DNA from: JAGOEY01 sp017997515
GTDB lineage: Bacteria; Pseudomonadota; Gammaproteobacteria; Burkholderiales; Burkholderiaceae_C
NCBI GenBank assembly: GCA_026314275.1
Contig: CP111109.1
Coordinates: 1,178,001-1,242,000 of the forward strand
DNA: 64,000 nt
Direction: 5' to 3'
Positions 15,680 through 23,940 of this stretch are shown in pieces. Below the pieces are notes generated by a model. It had not been told where the DNA came from and did no database searches. It saw only the letters and a list, made by a program, of their open reading frames with translations. The position numbers were made by a program, and so were the translations under genes. Numbering within the stretch: position 1 is the stretch's first letter; every line of letters starts with the position of its first letter.

Positions 15680-16903
15680 ATGTTGACCTGGGACGAAGAA
15701 GTCAAGCCCTCATCGCCGAAAAATCTGGACAGCGGTTTGCCCCATGACCGCAAGGCAGAGCCAACTCTGGCGCCTGTGTCCATGGCGTTCAACACCACCT
15801 CCATTCAACCCGCTGCCCCTGCATTTCGCGAGGGAAGTCCACTGGCTGCCGCAGCCGCCAAAGCCGCGCCACTGGTGTCGGAACAACGCCGCATCAACGC
15901 CGCAGACAAACGCATCATCAACGGCCAGACTGATGTCAACCAGTTGGTGCCGTTCAAGTACAAATGGGCGTGGGAAAAGTACCTCGCCTCGTGCGCCAAC
16001 CACTGGATGCCGCAAGAAGTGAACATGACGCGCGACATCGCGTTGTGGAAAGACCCGAACGGTCTGACCGAAGACGAGCGCCGCATCATCAAGCGCAACC
16101 TCGGTTTCTTCACCACGGCTGACTCGCTGGCCGCCAACAACATCGTGCTGGGCACCTACCGCCATATCACTGCGCCCGAATGCCGCCAGTTCCTGCTGCG
16201 CCAGGCCTTTGAAGAAGCGATCCACACCCACGCCTACCAGTACATCGTTGAATCCCTGGGCCTCGACGAAGGCGAGATCTTCAGCGCCTACCTGGAAGTC
16301 CCGTCCATCCGCGACAAGGATGAGTTCCTGATCCCCTACATCGAGGCGATCATGGACCCCAACTTCCATACCGGTACGTTCGAAACCGACCAGACCTTGC
16401 TCAAGTCGCTGATCGTTTTTGCCTGTCTGATGGAAGGCCTGTTCTTCTACGTCGGCTTCACGCAAATTCTGGCGCTGGGTCGCCAGAACAAGATGACCGG
16501 TGCGGCCGAGCAATACCAGTACATCCTGCGCGACGAGTCGATGCACTGCAATTTCGGCATCGACCTGATCAACCAGCTGAAGCTCGAAAACCCGCACCTC
16601 TGGACCCCCGAGTTCAAGGCCGAGATCAAAGAGATCTTCATGAAGGCTGTGGAGCTGGAATACCGGTACGCCGAAGACACCATGCCACGTGGTGTGCTGG
16701 GCATGAATGCGTCCATGTTCAAGGGTTACCTGCGCTACATCGCCAACCGGCGCGCGCAGCAGATTGGCCTGGAGACATTGTTCCCCAATGAAGAGAATCC
16801 GTTCCCCTGGATGAGCGAGATGATCGACCTGAAGAAAGAACGCAATTTCTTCGAGACCCGCGTCATCGAATACCAATCGGGTGGCGCACTGTCATGGGAT
16901 TGA
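15680..16903 (+). CDS. nrdB: Ribonucleoside-diphosphate reductase class Ia, beta subunit
   Basis: A 407-residue diiron-tyrosyl radical subunit that partners NrdA. Expected metal ligands and radical region appear in order: Asp in [10 protein letters not shown], Glu/His in [12 protein letters not shown] with the candidate radical Tyr, Glu in [12 protein letters not shown], and Glu/His in [12 protein letters not shown]. An N-terminal extension of about 60 residues, rich in Ala/Pro, precedes the fold. It lies downstream of nrdA on the same strand, separated by a family A repeat, so readthrough from the NrdR-controlled promoter is likely. Confidence 0.96.
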   Translation: MLTWDEEVKPSSPKNLDSGLPHDRKAEPTLAPVSMAFNTTSIQPAAPAFREGSPLAAAAAKAAPLVSEQRRINAADKRIINGQTDVNQLVPFKYKWAWEKYLASCANHWMPQEVNMTRDIALWKDPNGLTEDERRIIKRNLGFFTTADSLAANNIVLGTYRHITAPECRQFLLRQAFEEAIHTHAYQYIVESLGLDEGEIFSAYLEVPSIRDKDEFLIPYIEAIMDPNFHTGTFETDQTLLKSLIVFACLMEGLFFYVGFTQILALGRQNKMTGAAEQYQYILRDESMHCNFGIDLINQLKLENPHLWTPEFKAEIKEIFMKAVELEYRYAEDTMPRGVLGMNASMFKGYLRYIANRRAQQIGLETLFPNEENPFPWMSEMIDLKKERNFFETRVIEYQSGGALSWD

Positions 16904-16934
16904 TCCTTACTTGACTCCCATGGGCTTTCAAACC

Positions 16935-17017
16935 ACACCCACCCTGCACCCTGCCTCAGAGCATGGGCATGGTGGGTGTTTCCGCGTTCATGGTGCTGGG
17001 CAAGCGTCCAGCACCAT
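16935..17017 (+). terminator. Two consecutive hairpins after nrdB
   Basis: ACACCCACC (16935-16943) pairs with GGTGGGTGT (16971-16979), followed by TTTCC, a weak terminator. Immediately after, ATGGTGCTGG (16990-16999) pairs with CCAGCACCAT (17008-17017), a perfect 10-bp stem. They separate nrdB from the H1-like gene. Confidence 0.5.
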
Positions 17018-17081
17018 GCATCGCTTTGTGCATTCCAACGTGCGCAAAGTGCTCTTTGCAATGTGATCAAGGAGAATACAA

Positions 17082-17519
17082 ATGGCAACTGCAAAAAAAC
17101 CAGCCGCTAAGAAGGCTGCACCCGTGAAGAAGGCCGCACCGGCCAAAAAAGCTGCGGCACCTGCGAAGAAGGTAGTCGCCAAGAAGGCCGCTGCGCCCGC
17201 CAAAAAAGCGGCCGCTCCAGCCAAAAAGGTAGCTGCCAAGAAGGCTGTGCCAGCGAAGAAAGCTGCACCCGCCAAAAAGGCCGCCGCACCTGCGAAGAAG
17301 GTAGTCGCCAAGAAGGCCGCTGCGCCCGCCAAAAAAGCGGCCGCTCCAGCCAAGAAGGCAGCTCCTGCTGCGAAGAAGGCCGCTGCAGCCCCAGCCAAGA
17401 AAGCTGCTGCCAAAAAAGCCGCCAAGAAGCCTGCCCCCAAGGCTCCTCCTGCCGCAGCTGCCAAGACTGCCCTGAACCCGCAAGCTGCCTGGCCGTTTCC
17501 CACGGGCACCAAACCCTGA
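17082..17519 (+). CDS. Histone H1-like Lys/Ala/Pro-rich DNA-binding protein
   Basis: A 145-residue protein built almost entirely of PAKKAA and AAKKA units, like the C-terminal tail of histone H1 and the H1-like proteins of Burkholderiales. The tail is the only non-repetitive part (KTALNPQAAWPFPTGTKP). It should bind DNA non-specifically and contribute to nucleoid organisation. AAGGAG lies 7-12 bases before the ATG. The gene carries a long direct repeat of about 68 nt, 129 nt apart (from 17160 and 17289), so copy number may vary between strains. A strong terminator follows. Confidence 0.9.
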   Translation: MATAKKPAAKKAAPVKKAAPAKKAAAPAKKVVAKKAAAPAKKAAAPAKKVAAKKAVPAKKAAPAKKAAAPAKKVVAKKAAAPAKKAAAPAKKAAPAAKKAAAAPAKKAAAKKAAKKPAPKAPPAAAAKTALNPQAAWPFPTGTKP

Positions 17520-17543
17520 CCACTGCCAAGTGGCCAACCCTGA

Positions 17544-17574
17544 GCCCGATGTCGAAAGACACCGGGCTTTTTTT
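17544..17574 (+). terminator. Intrinsic terminator of the H1-like gene
   Basis: GCCCGATGTC-GAAA-GACACCGGGC stem with a GAAA tetraloop followed by seven T residues. Confidence 0.88.
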
Positions 17575-17651
17575 ACGCCCTACTCCAGATGGTGCGGGTG
17601 CATGGCCTTTTAACCTCTGCCGTACGCTCGGACAACGTCAAGGCTGGTGGG

Positions 17652-18536
17652 TCAGCGCAGTGTGTAGTTCTGAGGCCCCCGTTGGGCGATCTTGCGAGCA
17701 CCCACCTGGTTGCCCAGCACGGCACAACGCACCAAGTCCCAACCCTGCTCCAGGCCGAAAAGTAATGCGCCTCTCCAGGCATCTCCGCAGCCGGTGGGAT
17801 CCACCACGGCATCAGCAACCACGGGCGGCACCCGTTCGCACACGCCGCCGACCCAGACATCACAGCCATCTGCCCCCAAGGTCACCACCAGGCCCTGAAC
17901 ACGGCGCGAAATTTCGGCGAAATCCAGGCCCGTCCGGTCACTCAGCATTTGGCCTTCGTAGTCGTTGACAGTGACCCAGGTTGACAGTGCAACAAACCGG
18001 GTCAACTCCTCGCCGTTGAACATCGGCAAGCCTTGGCCGGGATCAAAAACAAACGGAATACCGGCAGCACTGAACTGCTCGGCATGCTGCAGCATCGCAT
18101 CACGTCCGTCCGGCGAAATGATGCCCAGGGTGATGTCCTTACGTGCCACAACCGGTGTGACGTGGGCCTGCATCATTGCGCCAGGGTGAAAGGCGGTAAT
18201 CTGGTTGTTGTCCCGGTCCGTCATGATCATGGCCTGGGCCGTGAAGCTGTCCGGCACGGCATGGACAAACTCGGTGCTGATCTGCAGCGATTGCAGGCGC
18301 TCCAGGTAGCTGTCGCCGTCGCTGCCTACCGTGGCCATGGGCAAAGGTGTGCCCCCCAGCAGCTTCAGGCTGTAGGCAATATTGCCAGCACAGCCGCCAA
18401 AATCGCGCCGCAAAGTTGGCACCAGAAAAGACACATTCAGGATGTGCAGCTGGTCGGGCAGGATCTGCTCGGCAAACCGACCCTCGAAATTCATGATGGT
18501 GTCAAAGGCCAGGGACCCGCAGATTACAACTGCCAT
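17652..18536 (-). CDS. PfkB family carbohydrate/nucleoside kinase
   Basis: A 294-residue kinase of the ribokinase/adenosine kinase family. The N-terminal glycine motif is FGGCAGNIAYSLKLLGG. The C-terminal signature is DPTGCGDAWRGALLFGLE, where the usual GAGD anion hole is GCGD; the catalytic Asp is kept. The phosphorylated substrate cannot be read from the sequence; adenosine kinase-like and sugar kinase roles are both possible. It lies downstream of the DUF3426 gene on the same strand (28-base gap), suggesting cotranscription. Confidence 0.88.
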   Translation of the reverse strand: MAVVICGSLAFDTIMNFEGRFAEQILPDQLHILNVSFLVPTLRRDFGGCAGNIAYSLKLLGGTPLPMATVGSDGDSYLERLQSLQISTEFVHAVPDSFTAQAMIMTDRDNNQITAFHPGAMMQAHVTPVVARKDITLGIISPDGRDAMLQHAEQFSAAGIPFVFDPGQGLPMFNGEELTRFVALSTWVTVNDYEGQMLSDRTGLDFAEISRRVQGLVVTLGADGCDVWVGGVCERVPPVVADAVVDPTGCGDAWRGALLFGLEQGWDLVRCAVLGNQVGARKIAQRGPQNYTLR

Positions 18537-18564
18537 AAAAAATCAGACTGTGAAAGTTAAAAAG

Positions 18565-19602
18565 TCAGGGGTAAAAAGCCAGCAAGCGGTACCCTGCGAT
18601 ACGCGCACTGCCTGCCTCACCGGCCACCCCAATCGGCAAAGAGACGGTGGCATCCCCTTGGGCCGGCAATTCTGGGGCGACTCCCAGATCGGCAGGCTGC
18701 AGCACGCGCCGCAGGATCGCCTGGTCTTGTACGTCGGTCAGCGTCAGCTCGATGGAAGGGGTTGCCAGCACCGTGGTCGCCGTGTTCTTGAGCGTGAGAC
18801 CCAGCTGGTACGTGTCACCACGGCCCTTGTTGAACGATGAACTGTCGATGACCACCGATTCGATGTGCCGACGTGCAGACACCTCACACCCCAGGCGCTG
18901 GCATACCGCCTCCAACACGGGGCGCAGAGCCGGAACACGTGCGGCAATGTCGTTGCGGTGCTGTACAGCCGCCTGAAACCCCAAAACACCCAACAACCCC
19001 AGGCAGACAAACAGGAGCAGCCAGCGCACAAAGGGCCGCCGCCAGAACGCCTGGCGCTCGGCCTGGCGTACAAAAGAGAAGTCCGATGCACCAGGGGGCG
19101 CGGCTTCCGCCTCTTCAGGACTGACCGCCTCAGTGGCAGCGCGCTCCACCACCACAGCATCCGCATCCTCCACCCCATCATGGGTGGCCGTGTGTAACAA
19201 CAAAGCGGAGGGCGTGTCGTCTTCCTGGGCTTCAGGTGGGGGCGCAACGGGGTCAGCATGGGGGTCATGGCCCGCTGCCGATGGCTCTGCCAGCGCCTCC
19301 TCTTCTACCGAGCTGCCCCAAGGCTGAACCACATCGGTAGCAAAGCCCGGGGCGGACTCATCGGCTGCTATCCCCTCGTCCAACAGGGTGTCGGCAGGGG
19401 TACGAACAACGTCTGGTGCATCAGGGGTTGCAACGACCAATGGCAGAACTTCTGGCAAGGCCGCAGGCGTCTGCAGGTGGGCCGACGCGTCGAACACTTC
19501 GGCGCAGTGGCCACAACGCACCCAACCATCCCCCATCTTGAGTTGGTCGGGAACAACTTTGAACAGCGTTCCGCAGGCGGTGCAGCGTGTGATCAGGCTC
19601 AT
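18565..19602 (-). CDS. Zinc-ribbon, DUF3426 domain membrane protein
   Basis: A 345-residue protein. The N-terminal MJ0042-type zinc ribbon has cysteine pairs CTAC (7-10) and CGHC (30-33). A long acidic Ala/Pro/Glu region follows, then one membrane helix (LLLFVCLGLLGVLGFQAAV) and a C-terminal DUF3426 domain outside the cytoplasm. Function is unknown; the gene follows prmA in many Burkholderiales. Start taken at MSLITRC; two codons upstream (MHMSL) is an alternative. Confidence 0.85.
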   Translation of the reverse strand: MSLITRCTACGTLFKVVPDQLKMGDGWVRCGHCAEVFDASAHLQTPAALPEVLPLVVATPDAPDVVRTPADTLLDEGIAADESAPGFATDVVQPWGSSVEEEALAEPSAAGHDPHADPVAPPPEAQEDDTPSALLLHTATHDGVEDADAVVVERAATEAVSPEEAEAAPPGASDFSFVRQAERQAFWRRPFVRWLLLFVCLGLLGVLGFQAAVQHRNDIAARVPALRPVLEAVCQRLGCEVSARRHIESVVIDSSSFNKGRGDTYQLGLTLKNTATTVLATPSIELTLTDVQDQAILRRVLQPADLGVAPELPAQGDATVSLPIGVAGEAGSARIAGYRLLAFYP

Positions 19603-19728
19603 GTGCATCAGATTGTAGGGGCCACAGCGGCTATGCAATCCAATGAATGAGATGTGCCCCCGTCGCAGCAGCAGCATCCTGACAGCTGGCGCGGCTGCAC
19701 GAGCCGTAAGCCCTGTCTTTTCAGGCGC

Positions 19729-20616
19729 TCAGGCCTGCGCGGTCATGAGAATCCAGCCGTCTTCGCTGTCGGACACGTTCAATGCCAGCCAAGGCGCATA
19801 AGCAGCTTTCAGCTCATCGGCCTGCCGCTCCAAAATGCCCGCCAACACCAGCGAGCCCCCTGCCGCCACGTGGGCACACAGGAGCGGCGCCAGCACCTGC
19901 AAAGGGCTGGCCAGGATGTTGGCCAGTACGGTGTTGTAAGGCCCCACGGCCTTGTCTGGCAGTCCTGCATGTAATTGCACCGCGTTGGCCTGCGCATTCA
20001 GCTCTGTGGATTCCACTGCAGCCGGGTCAATGTCCACGGCATCGATGTCGGGAGCCCCAAATTTGGCAGCACCAATGGCCAGAATGCCGGAGCCACAGCC
20101 GTAGTCCAGCACACGGCCCAGTGGCTGCGTGGTGGCGCGGCGCGCAATCCAGCGCAGGCACATGCGGGTGGTCGGGTGGGTTCCCGTGCCAAAAGCCAGA
20201 CCGGGGTCCAGGCGGATGGTTTGGCGGGCCTGGGCTGGTGGCTCGTGCCAGGTGGGCACGATCCAGAACTCGGGCGTGATCTCCACTGGCGTGAACTGGG
20301 ACTGCGTCAGGCGCACCCAGTCCTGGTCCGGCACCTCGGCCGCACCCAGGATGTGGCAGTTACCAAAGAAGTCCTGCGCAGCCAGCAGTGTTGCGGCTGC
20401 GCGTGCGGTGGCCTCATCAGGGAACAGGGCCAACATACGCGACCGCTGCCAGCCGTCCTTGGGGGGTGGCATACCCGGCTCGCCAAACAGGGCCTGCTCG
20501 GCCTCCGTTTGTGCATCCGCGTCTTCCACACTCACGCTCAAGGCATCCAGCGCATCCAGCGCATCACTGACGACCTCCACACGGTCTTCAGGGCATAACA
20601 GGCTCAGTTCAAACAT
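19729..20616 (-). CDS. prmA: Ribosomal protein L11 methyltransferase
   Basis: A 295-residue S-adenosylmethionine-dependent enzyme that trimethylates lysines and the N-terminus of L11. The small N-terminal substrate domain starts MFELSLLCPEDRVE. The Rossmann methyltransferase core has GLAFGTGTHPTTRMCL, VLDYGCGSGILAIGA and NILASPL. Length matches the family. The start at 20616 removes a non-homologous N-terminal extension overlapping accC. Order accB-accC-prmA is conserved in Burkholderiales. Confidence 0.96.
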   Translation of the reverse strand: MFELSLLCPEDRVEVVSDALDALDALSVSVEDADAQTEAEQALFGEPGMPPPKDGWQRSRMLALFPDEATARAAATLLAAQDFFGNCHILGAAEVPDQDWVRLTQSQFTPVEITPEFWIVPTWHEPPAQARQTIRLDPGLAFGTGTHPTTRMCLRWIARRATTQPLGRVLDYGCGSGILAIGAAKFGAPDIDAVDIDPAAVESTELNAQANAVQLHAGLPDKAVGPYNTVLANILASPLQVLAPLLCAHVAAGGSLVLAGILERQADELKAAYAPWLALNVSDSEDGWILMTAQA

Positions 20617-20635
20617 CAGGTTCCGTGCTTCCAGT

Positions 20636-21985
20636 TCAGCGCTTGTGCTGCGACAGCCACTCTTCAAGGTAGTGGATGTTGGTACCACCGGCCATGAACT
20701 TGGCATCCACCATCAACTCGCGGTGCAAGGGGATGTTGGTGCTGATGCCCTCAATCGCCGTTTCCAGCAGCGCAGTGCGCATGCGGGCCAGGGCCTCTTC
20801 GCGGGTATCCCCATACACAATCAACTTGCCGATCATCGAGTCGTAGTTCGGCGGAATGAAGTAGTTGGTGTAGCAGTGGGAGTCCACACGCACACCTGGA
20901 CCACCGGGCATGTGCCAGGTGGTAATACGCCCCGGCGACGGCGTGAACTTCCACGCGTCCTCGGCGTTGATGCGGCACTCGATGGCATGGCCCTTGATCG
21001 TGACTTGGCGCTGGGTGAAGGGCAGCTTTACGCCTGCCGCCACCATGATCTGCGTCTTGACGATGTCCACACCGGTAATCCACTCGGTGACGGGGTGCTC
21101 CACCTGCACGCGGGTGTTCATTTCAATGAAATAGAACTCGCCGTTTTCGTACAGAAACTCGAACGTGCCCGCACCGCGGTAACCGATCTTCTTGCAGGCC
21201 GCGACACAGCGCTCACCAATCCGTTCGATGAGTTTGCGTGGGATACCGGGCGCTGGGGCCTCTTCAATCACCTTCTGGTGGCGGCGTTGCATGGAGCAGT
21301 CGCGTTCACCCAAGTACACCGCATTGCGGTGTTTGTCGGCCAGTATCTGGATTTCAACATGGCGTGGGTTCTGGAGGTATTTCTCCATGTACACCGCCGG
21401 GTTGCCAAAGGCGGTGCCCGCCTCGGACTTGGTCATCTGCACAGCGTTGACCAGTGCCGCCTCGGTGTGCACCACACGCATACCACGACCGCCGCCGCCG
21501 CCTGCAGCCTTGATGATGACGGGGTAACCGATCGACTTGGCGATACGGCGGATCTGCACCGGATCGTCCGGCAATTCACCTTCGGACCCCGGCACACACG
21601 GCACACCGGCCTTGATCATGGCCTGTTTGGCCGAGACCTTGTCGCCCATGATGCGGATCGACTCGGGCGTGGGGCCGATGAACTGGAAACCGCTCTGTTC
21701 CACACGCTCGGCAAAATTGGCGTTTTCGCTCAAAAAGCCGTACCCAGGGTGGATGGCTTCAGCATCCGTCACCTCGGCGGCCGAAATGATGGCCGGCATG
21801 CTCAGGTAACTCTGGCCCGAGGGGGCGGGGCCGATACACACGGCCTCTTCCGCCAACTTGACGTACTTGGCCTCGCGGTCGGCTTCGGAATACACCATCA
21901 CGGCCTTGATGCCGAGTTCGCGACAGGCCCGCTGGATACGGAGGGCGATCTCCCCCCGGTTGGCTACAAGTATCTTTTTAAACAT
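20636..21985 (-). CDS. accC: Biotin carboxylase subunit of acetyl-CoA carboxylase
   Basis: A 449-residue ATP-grasp enzyme that carboxylates biotin on AccB. It opens [17 protein letters not shown]. The ATP-grasp glycine loop is [14 protein letters not shown]. Further motifs are [30 protein letters not shown] and VQVEHPVTE, with the catalytic Glu/Arg. Normal family length. It follows accB by 16 bases and is surely cotranscribed with it. Confidence 0.98.
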   Translation of the reverse strand: MFKKILVANRGEIALRIQRACRELGIKAVMVYSEADREAKYVKLAEEAVCIGPAPSGQSYLSMPAIISAAEVTDAEAIHPGYGFLSENANFAERVEQSGFQFIGPTPESIRIMGDKVSAKQAMIKAGVPCVPGSEGELPDDPVQIRRIAKSIGYPVIIKAAGGGGGRGMRVVHTEAALVNAVQMTKSEAGTAFGNPAVYMEKYLQNPRHVEIQILADKHRNAVYLGERDCSMQRRHQKVIEEAPAPGIPRKLIERIGERCVAACKKIGYRGAGTFEFLYENGEFYFIEMNTRVQVEHPVTEWITGVDIVKTQIMVAAGVKLPFTQRQVTIKGHAIECRINAEDAWKFTPSPGRITTWHMPGGPGVRVDSHCYTNYFIPPNYDSMIGKLIVYGDTREEALARMRTALLETAIEGISTNIPLHRELMVDAKFMAGGTNIHYLEEWLSQHKR

Positions 21986-22001
21986 AAGCGACAAACACCA
22001 C

Positions 22002-22451
22002 TTATTCGATGACAAACAGCGGCTGGCCGTACTCCACAGCCTGGCCATTTTCTCCCAGGATCTGCTTCACCGTGCCCGCCTTGTCGGCTTCGATCTCATT
22101 CAGAATCTTCATGGCCTCGATGATGCACACCGTGTCACCCACCTTGACCTGGCTTCCCACTTCCACGAAGGAAGCAGCACCCGGGCTGGACGAACGGTAG
22201 AACGTGCCCACCATGGGCGACTTGACGACATGGCCTGCAGGTGCAGCTTCAGCAGCTGGGGCAGCAGGTGCTGCTGCAGCCACAGGTGCCTGCGCCGCAA
22301 CAGGTGCATCCAAAGGTGCTGCGAACTGCTGAACTACAGCACCACCACCCTTGACGATTCGAACCTTGCCTTCGGCCTCGGTGATTTCAAGTTCAGAGAC
22401 GTTGGACTCTGATACCAGATCGATCAGGGTCTTGAGTTTGCGTAAATCCAT
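22002..22451 (-). CDS. accB: Biotin carboxyl carrier protein of acetyl-CoA carboxylase
   Basis: A 149-residue carrier. An N-terminal helical segment ([20 protein letters not shown]) is followed by an Ala/Pro linker (about 45-72) and a biotinyl domain with the biotin-accepting Lys115 in EAMKILNE. The start MDLRKLK is preceded by GGAG. Two AT-rich palindromes lie 33-103 bp upstream and may control the accBC operon, the committed step of fatty-acid synthesis. Confidence 0.97.
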   Translation of the reverse strand: MDLRKLKTLIDLVSESNVSELEITEAEGKVRIVKGGGAVVQQFAAPLDAPVAAQAPVAAAAPAAPAAEAAPAGHVVKSPMVGTFYRSSSPGAASFVEVGSQVKVGDTVCIIEAMKILNEIEADKAGTVKQILGENGQAVEYGQPLFVIE

Positions 22452-22483
22452 AGGAACTCCATCAGCCAGAAACAAATTGATGC

Positions 22484-22554
22484 GCGAATTTACCTCAAAT
22501 TCGCCGCCGATGATGATTTTTAAATGGTTTTAGAAATTTGACACCCAAATTTCT
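22484..22554 (-). promoter_or_regulatory. Two AT-rich palindromes upstream of accB
   Basis: GCGAATTT and AAATTCGC (22484-22491, 22497-22504) form perfect 8-bp arms with a 5-base spacer. AGAAATTTG and CAAATTTCT (22532-22540, 22546-22554) form perfect 9-bp arms, again with a 5-base spacer. Both share the pattern AATTTnACnYC...AAATT and their centres are 49 bp apart. They look like paired operators. The distal one also lies just after the tlpA-like stop. Confidence 0.5.
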
Positions 22555-22578
22555 GGGATGTAATCGCCGAGGGCAGCC

Positions 22579-23157
22579 TCAGATGCCGCCCACCCATTCC
22601 GCCAGGTTTTGCGGGGTCACTTGCCCTATTTTACGGTGCATGACATTTCCATTCGGGTGCACCACCACCGTGAAGGGCAATCCACCCGCCAGATTGCCCA
22701 GCGACTTGGACAACTCTGTACCCCCCATACCCGCCATACCAATCGGGTAGCTGACCGGTGTTTTTTGCATAAAACGGCGCACAGCAGAAGGCTGATCCAC
22801 CGCAACACCTAACACTTGCCAGCTTTTAGACTTGTTTTCGCGATAGAAAGAATCCAGTAACGGCATTTCTTCTACGCACGGCGGGCACCAGGTGGCCCAG
22901 AAGTTGACCACCAGCGGCGAACCCCGGAACGCCTGCATGGGCATAGGTACCCCATCGGGCGTATCCAGCGACAAAGCCCAGAATGCATCCAGCGCAGCAC
23001 TGGCCTCACTGGAGCTGCCATGGGGCTGAAAACGCCACCAAGCGACCCCCGCCCCCGCCAAACCGGCCGCTGCGGCTGCGCCCCACACAAGGGCGCGCCG
23101 CCCCGAACTAGACGGAGATGCAGCAGACATGGGAGCAGTTAAAGGTTTTTCAGCCAT
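22579..23157 (-). CDS. TlpA-like membrane-anchored thioredoxin
   Basis: A 192-residue protein. A Gly/Ala-rich N-terminal membrane helix (about residues 22-41) follows twin arginines (SSGRRALVWG), so Tat or Sec export is possible. The periplasmic thioredoxin fold has the redox motif WCPPC (residues 90-94) and a cis-Pro region GGLPFTVVV. Such TlpA/ResA-like proteins reduce periplasmic disulfides, for example in cytochrome c maturation. The true partner is not evident. It follows the unknown gene at 23167-23760 by 9 bases. Confidence 0.9.
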   Translation of the reverse strand: MAEKPLTAPMSAASPSSSGRRALVWGAAAAAGLAGAGVAWWRFQPHGSSSEASAALDAFWALSLDTPDGVPMPMQAFRGSPLVVNFWATWCPPCVEEMPLLDSFYRENKSKSWQVLGVAVDQPSAVRRFMQKTPVSYPIGMAGMGGTELSKSLGNLAGGLPFTVVVHPNGNVMHRKIGQVTPQNLAEWVGGI

Positions 23158-23166
23158 ATATTCAAA

Positions 23167-23760
23167 TCAGGAACCGGGAGTATCCAGCAAACGGCGCACT
23201 GCCGTGGTATCCCCCCGGGGAACCCGGCCTTGGCTGTCGGGCTTCAGTGCCCCACGCACATCGTCCAGGTCGTACACCATGAAGTGCAACCCCACCACCT
23301 CGCCCAATGCAGTGCTGCGCGCACCCACCGTCAAAGCCTCCACGTCTCCGCCATGGAAACCACGCACCGTCTGGGGTTCGTAATCAACGTGGTGGTCAAT
23401 CAAGGCAATTTCCGCCGATTTGCAGTCATCACAAAACAACTGGATGTAAATGTCGGACCGACGCGTGGCCGTTCCATGCCATACCGCACCGGTCAGGTGC
23501 GGGCGAAATACCGCCATACGCTCCATCCAGACCAGCGCCAACGACCGCAGGGCATGTAATTCCTGCGGCTGGGTGTCGCCACAGAACAGGTCGATGTATT
23601 CACGCACCGACGCCTCGACCAGGGCGTTGTCCGGCAAGGCCGTACGCGCGGGCAAACCCAGCTGCTTCAGCGCCCGGTGTTTGGCCTGGGCATACTCCTG
23701 CCCCTCCTCCACCACCAGACGGGCAGCCACAGCGGCGATTTCAGATTTAAGCGTGTCCAT
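23167..23760 (-). CDS. Conserved Burkholderiales protein of unknown function
   Basis: A 197-residue soluble protein beginning MDTLKSEIAAVAARLVVEEG. No motif of a known enzyme is recognised. The C-terminal half, with WHGTATRRSDIYIQLFCDD and KSAEIALIDH, looks like a folded nucleotidyltransferase-size domain, but catalytic residues cannot be named. Similar proteins lie beside mpl in related genera, and some are labelled muramate ligase, probably by neighbour effect, since no ATP-binding motif is present. The start at 23760 is preferred over upstream in-frame starts that run into the mpl promoter region. Confidence 0.8.
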   Translation of the reverse strand: MDTLKSEIAAVAARLVVEEGQEYAQAKHRALKQLGLPARTALPDNALVEASVREYIDLFCGDTQPQELHALRSLALVWMERMAVFRPHLTGAVWHGTATRRSDIYIQLFCDDCKSAEIALIDHHVDYEPQTVRGFHGGDVEALTVGARSTALGEVVGLHFMVYDLDDVRGALKPDSQGRVPRGDTTAVRRLLDTPGS

Positions 23761-23940
23761 GCGGTTCTCTTGAGGGGCATTGTCCGCGCTTTTGGCACAC
23801 AGGCGCGCCAAATACGCGGCACACGCAGGGTGATACGCCCGGCAGGCCTTGCACAAACAGCTACGTTTTTAGTAGCGCAATGCGCCCGTACCTACTGCGC
23901 CAGAGCCTGAATAGGCTTGCAAACCCCGTAAAATCCGCGC

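Noticed and set aside
17082..17519. Regular repeats resembling a CRISPR or satellite array
   Set aside because: The repetition comes from PAKKAA codons of the H1-like gene in one open frame; there are no spacers.
20129..22012. Plus-strand open frame (627 codons) opposite prmA and accC
   Set aside because: Shadow of accC; no domain, low-complexity product.
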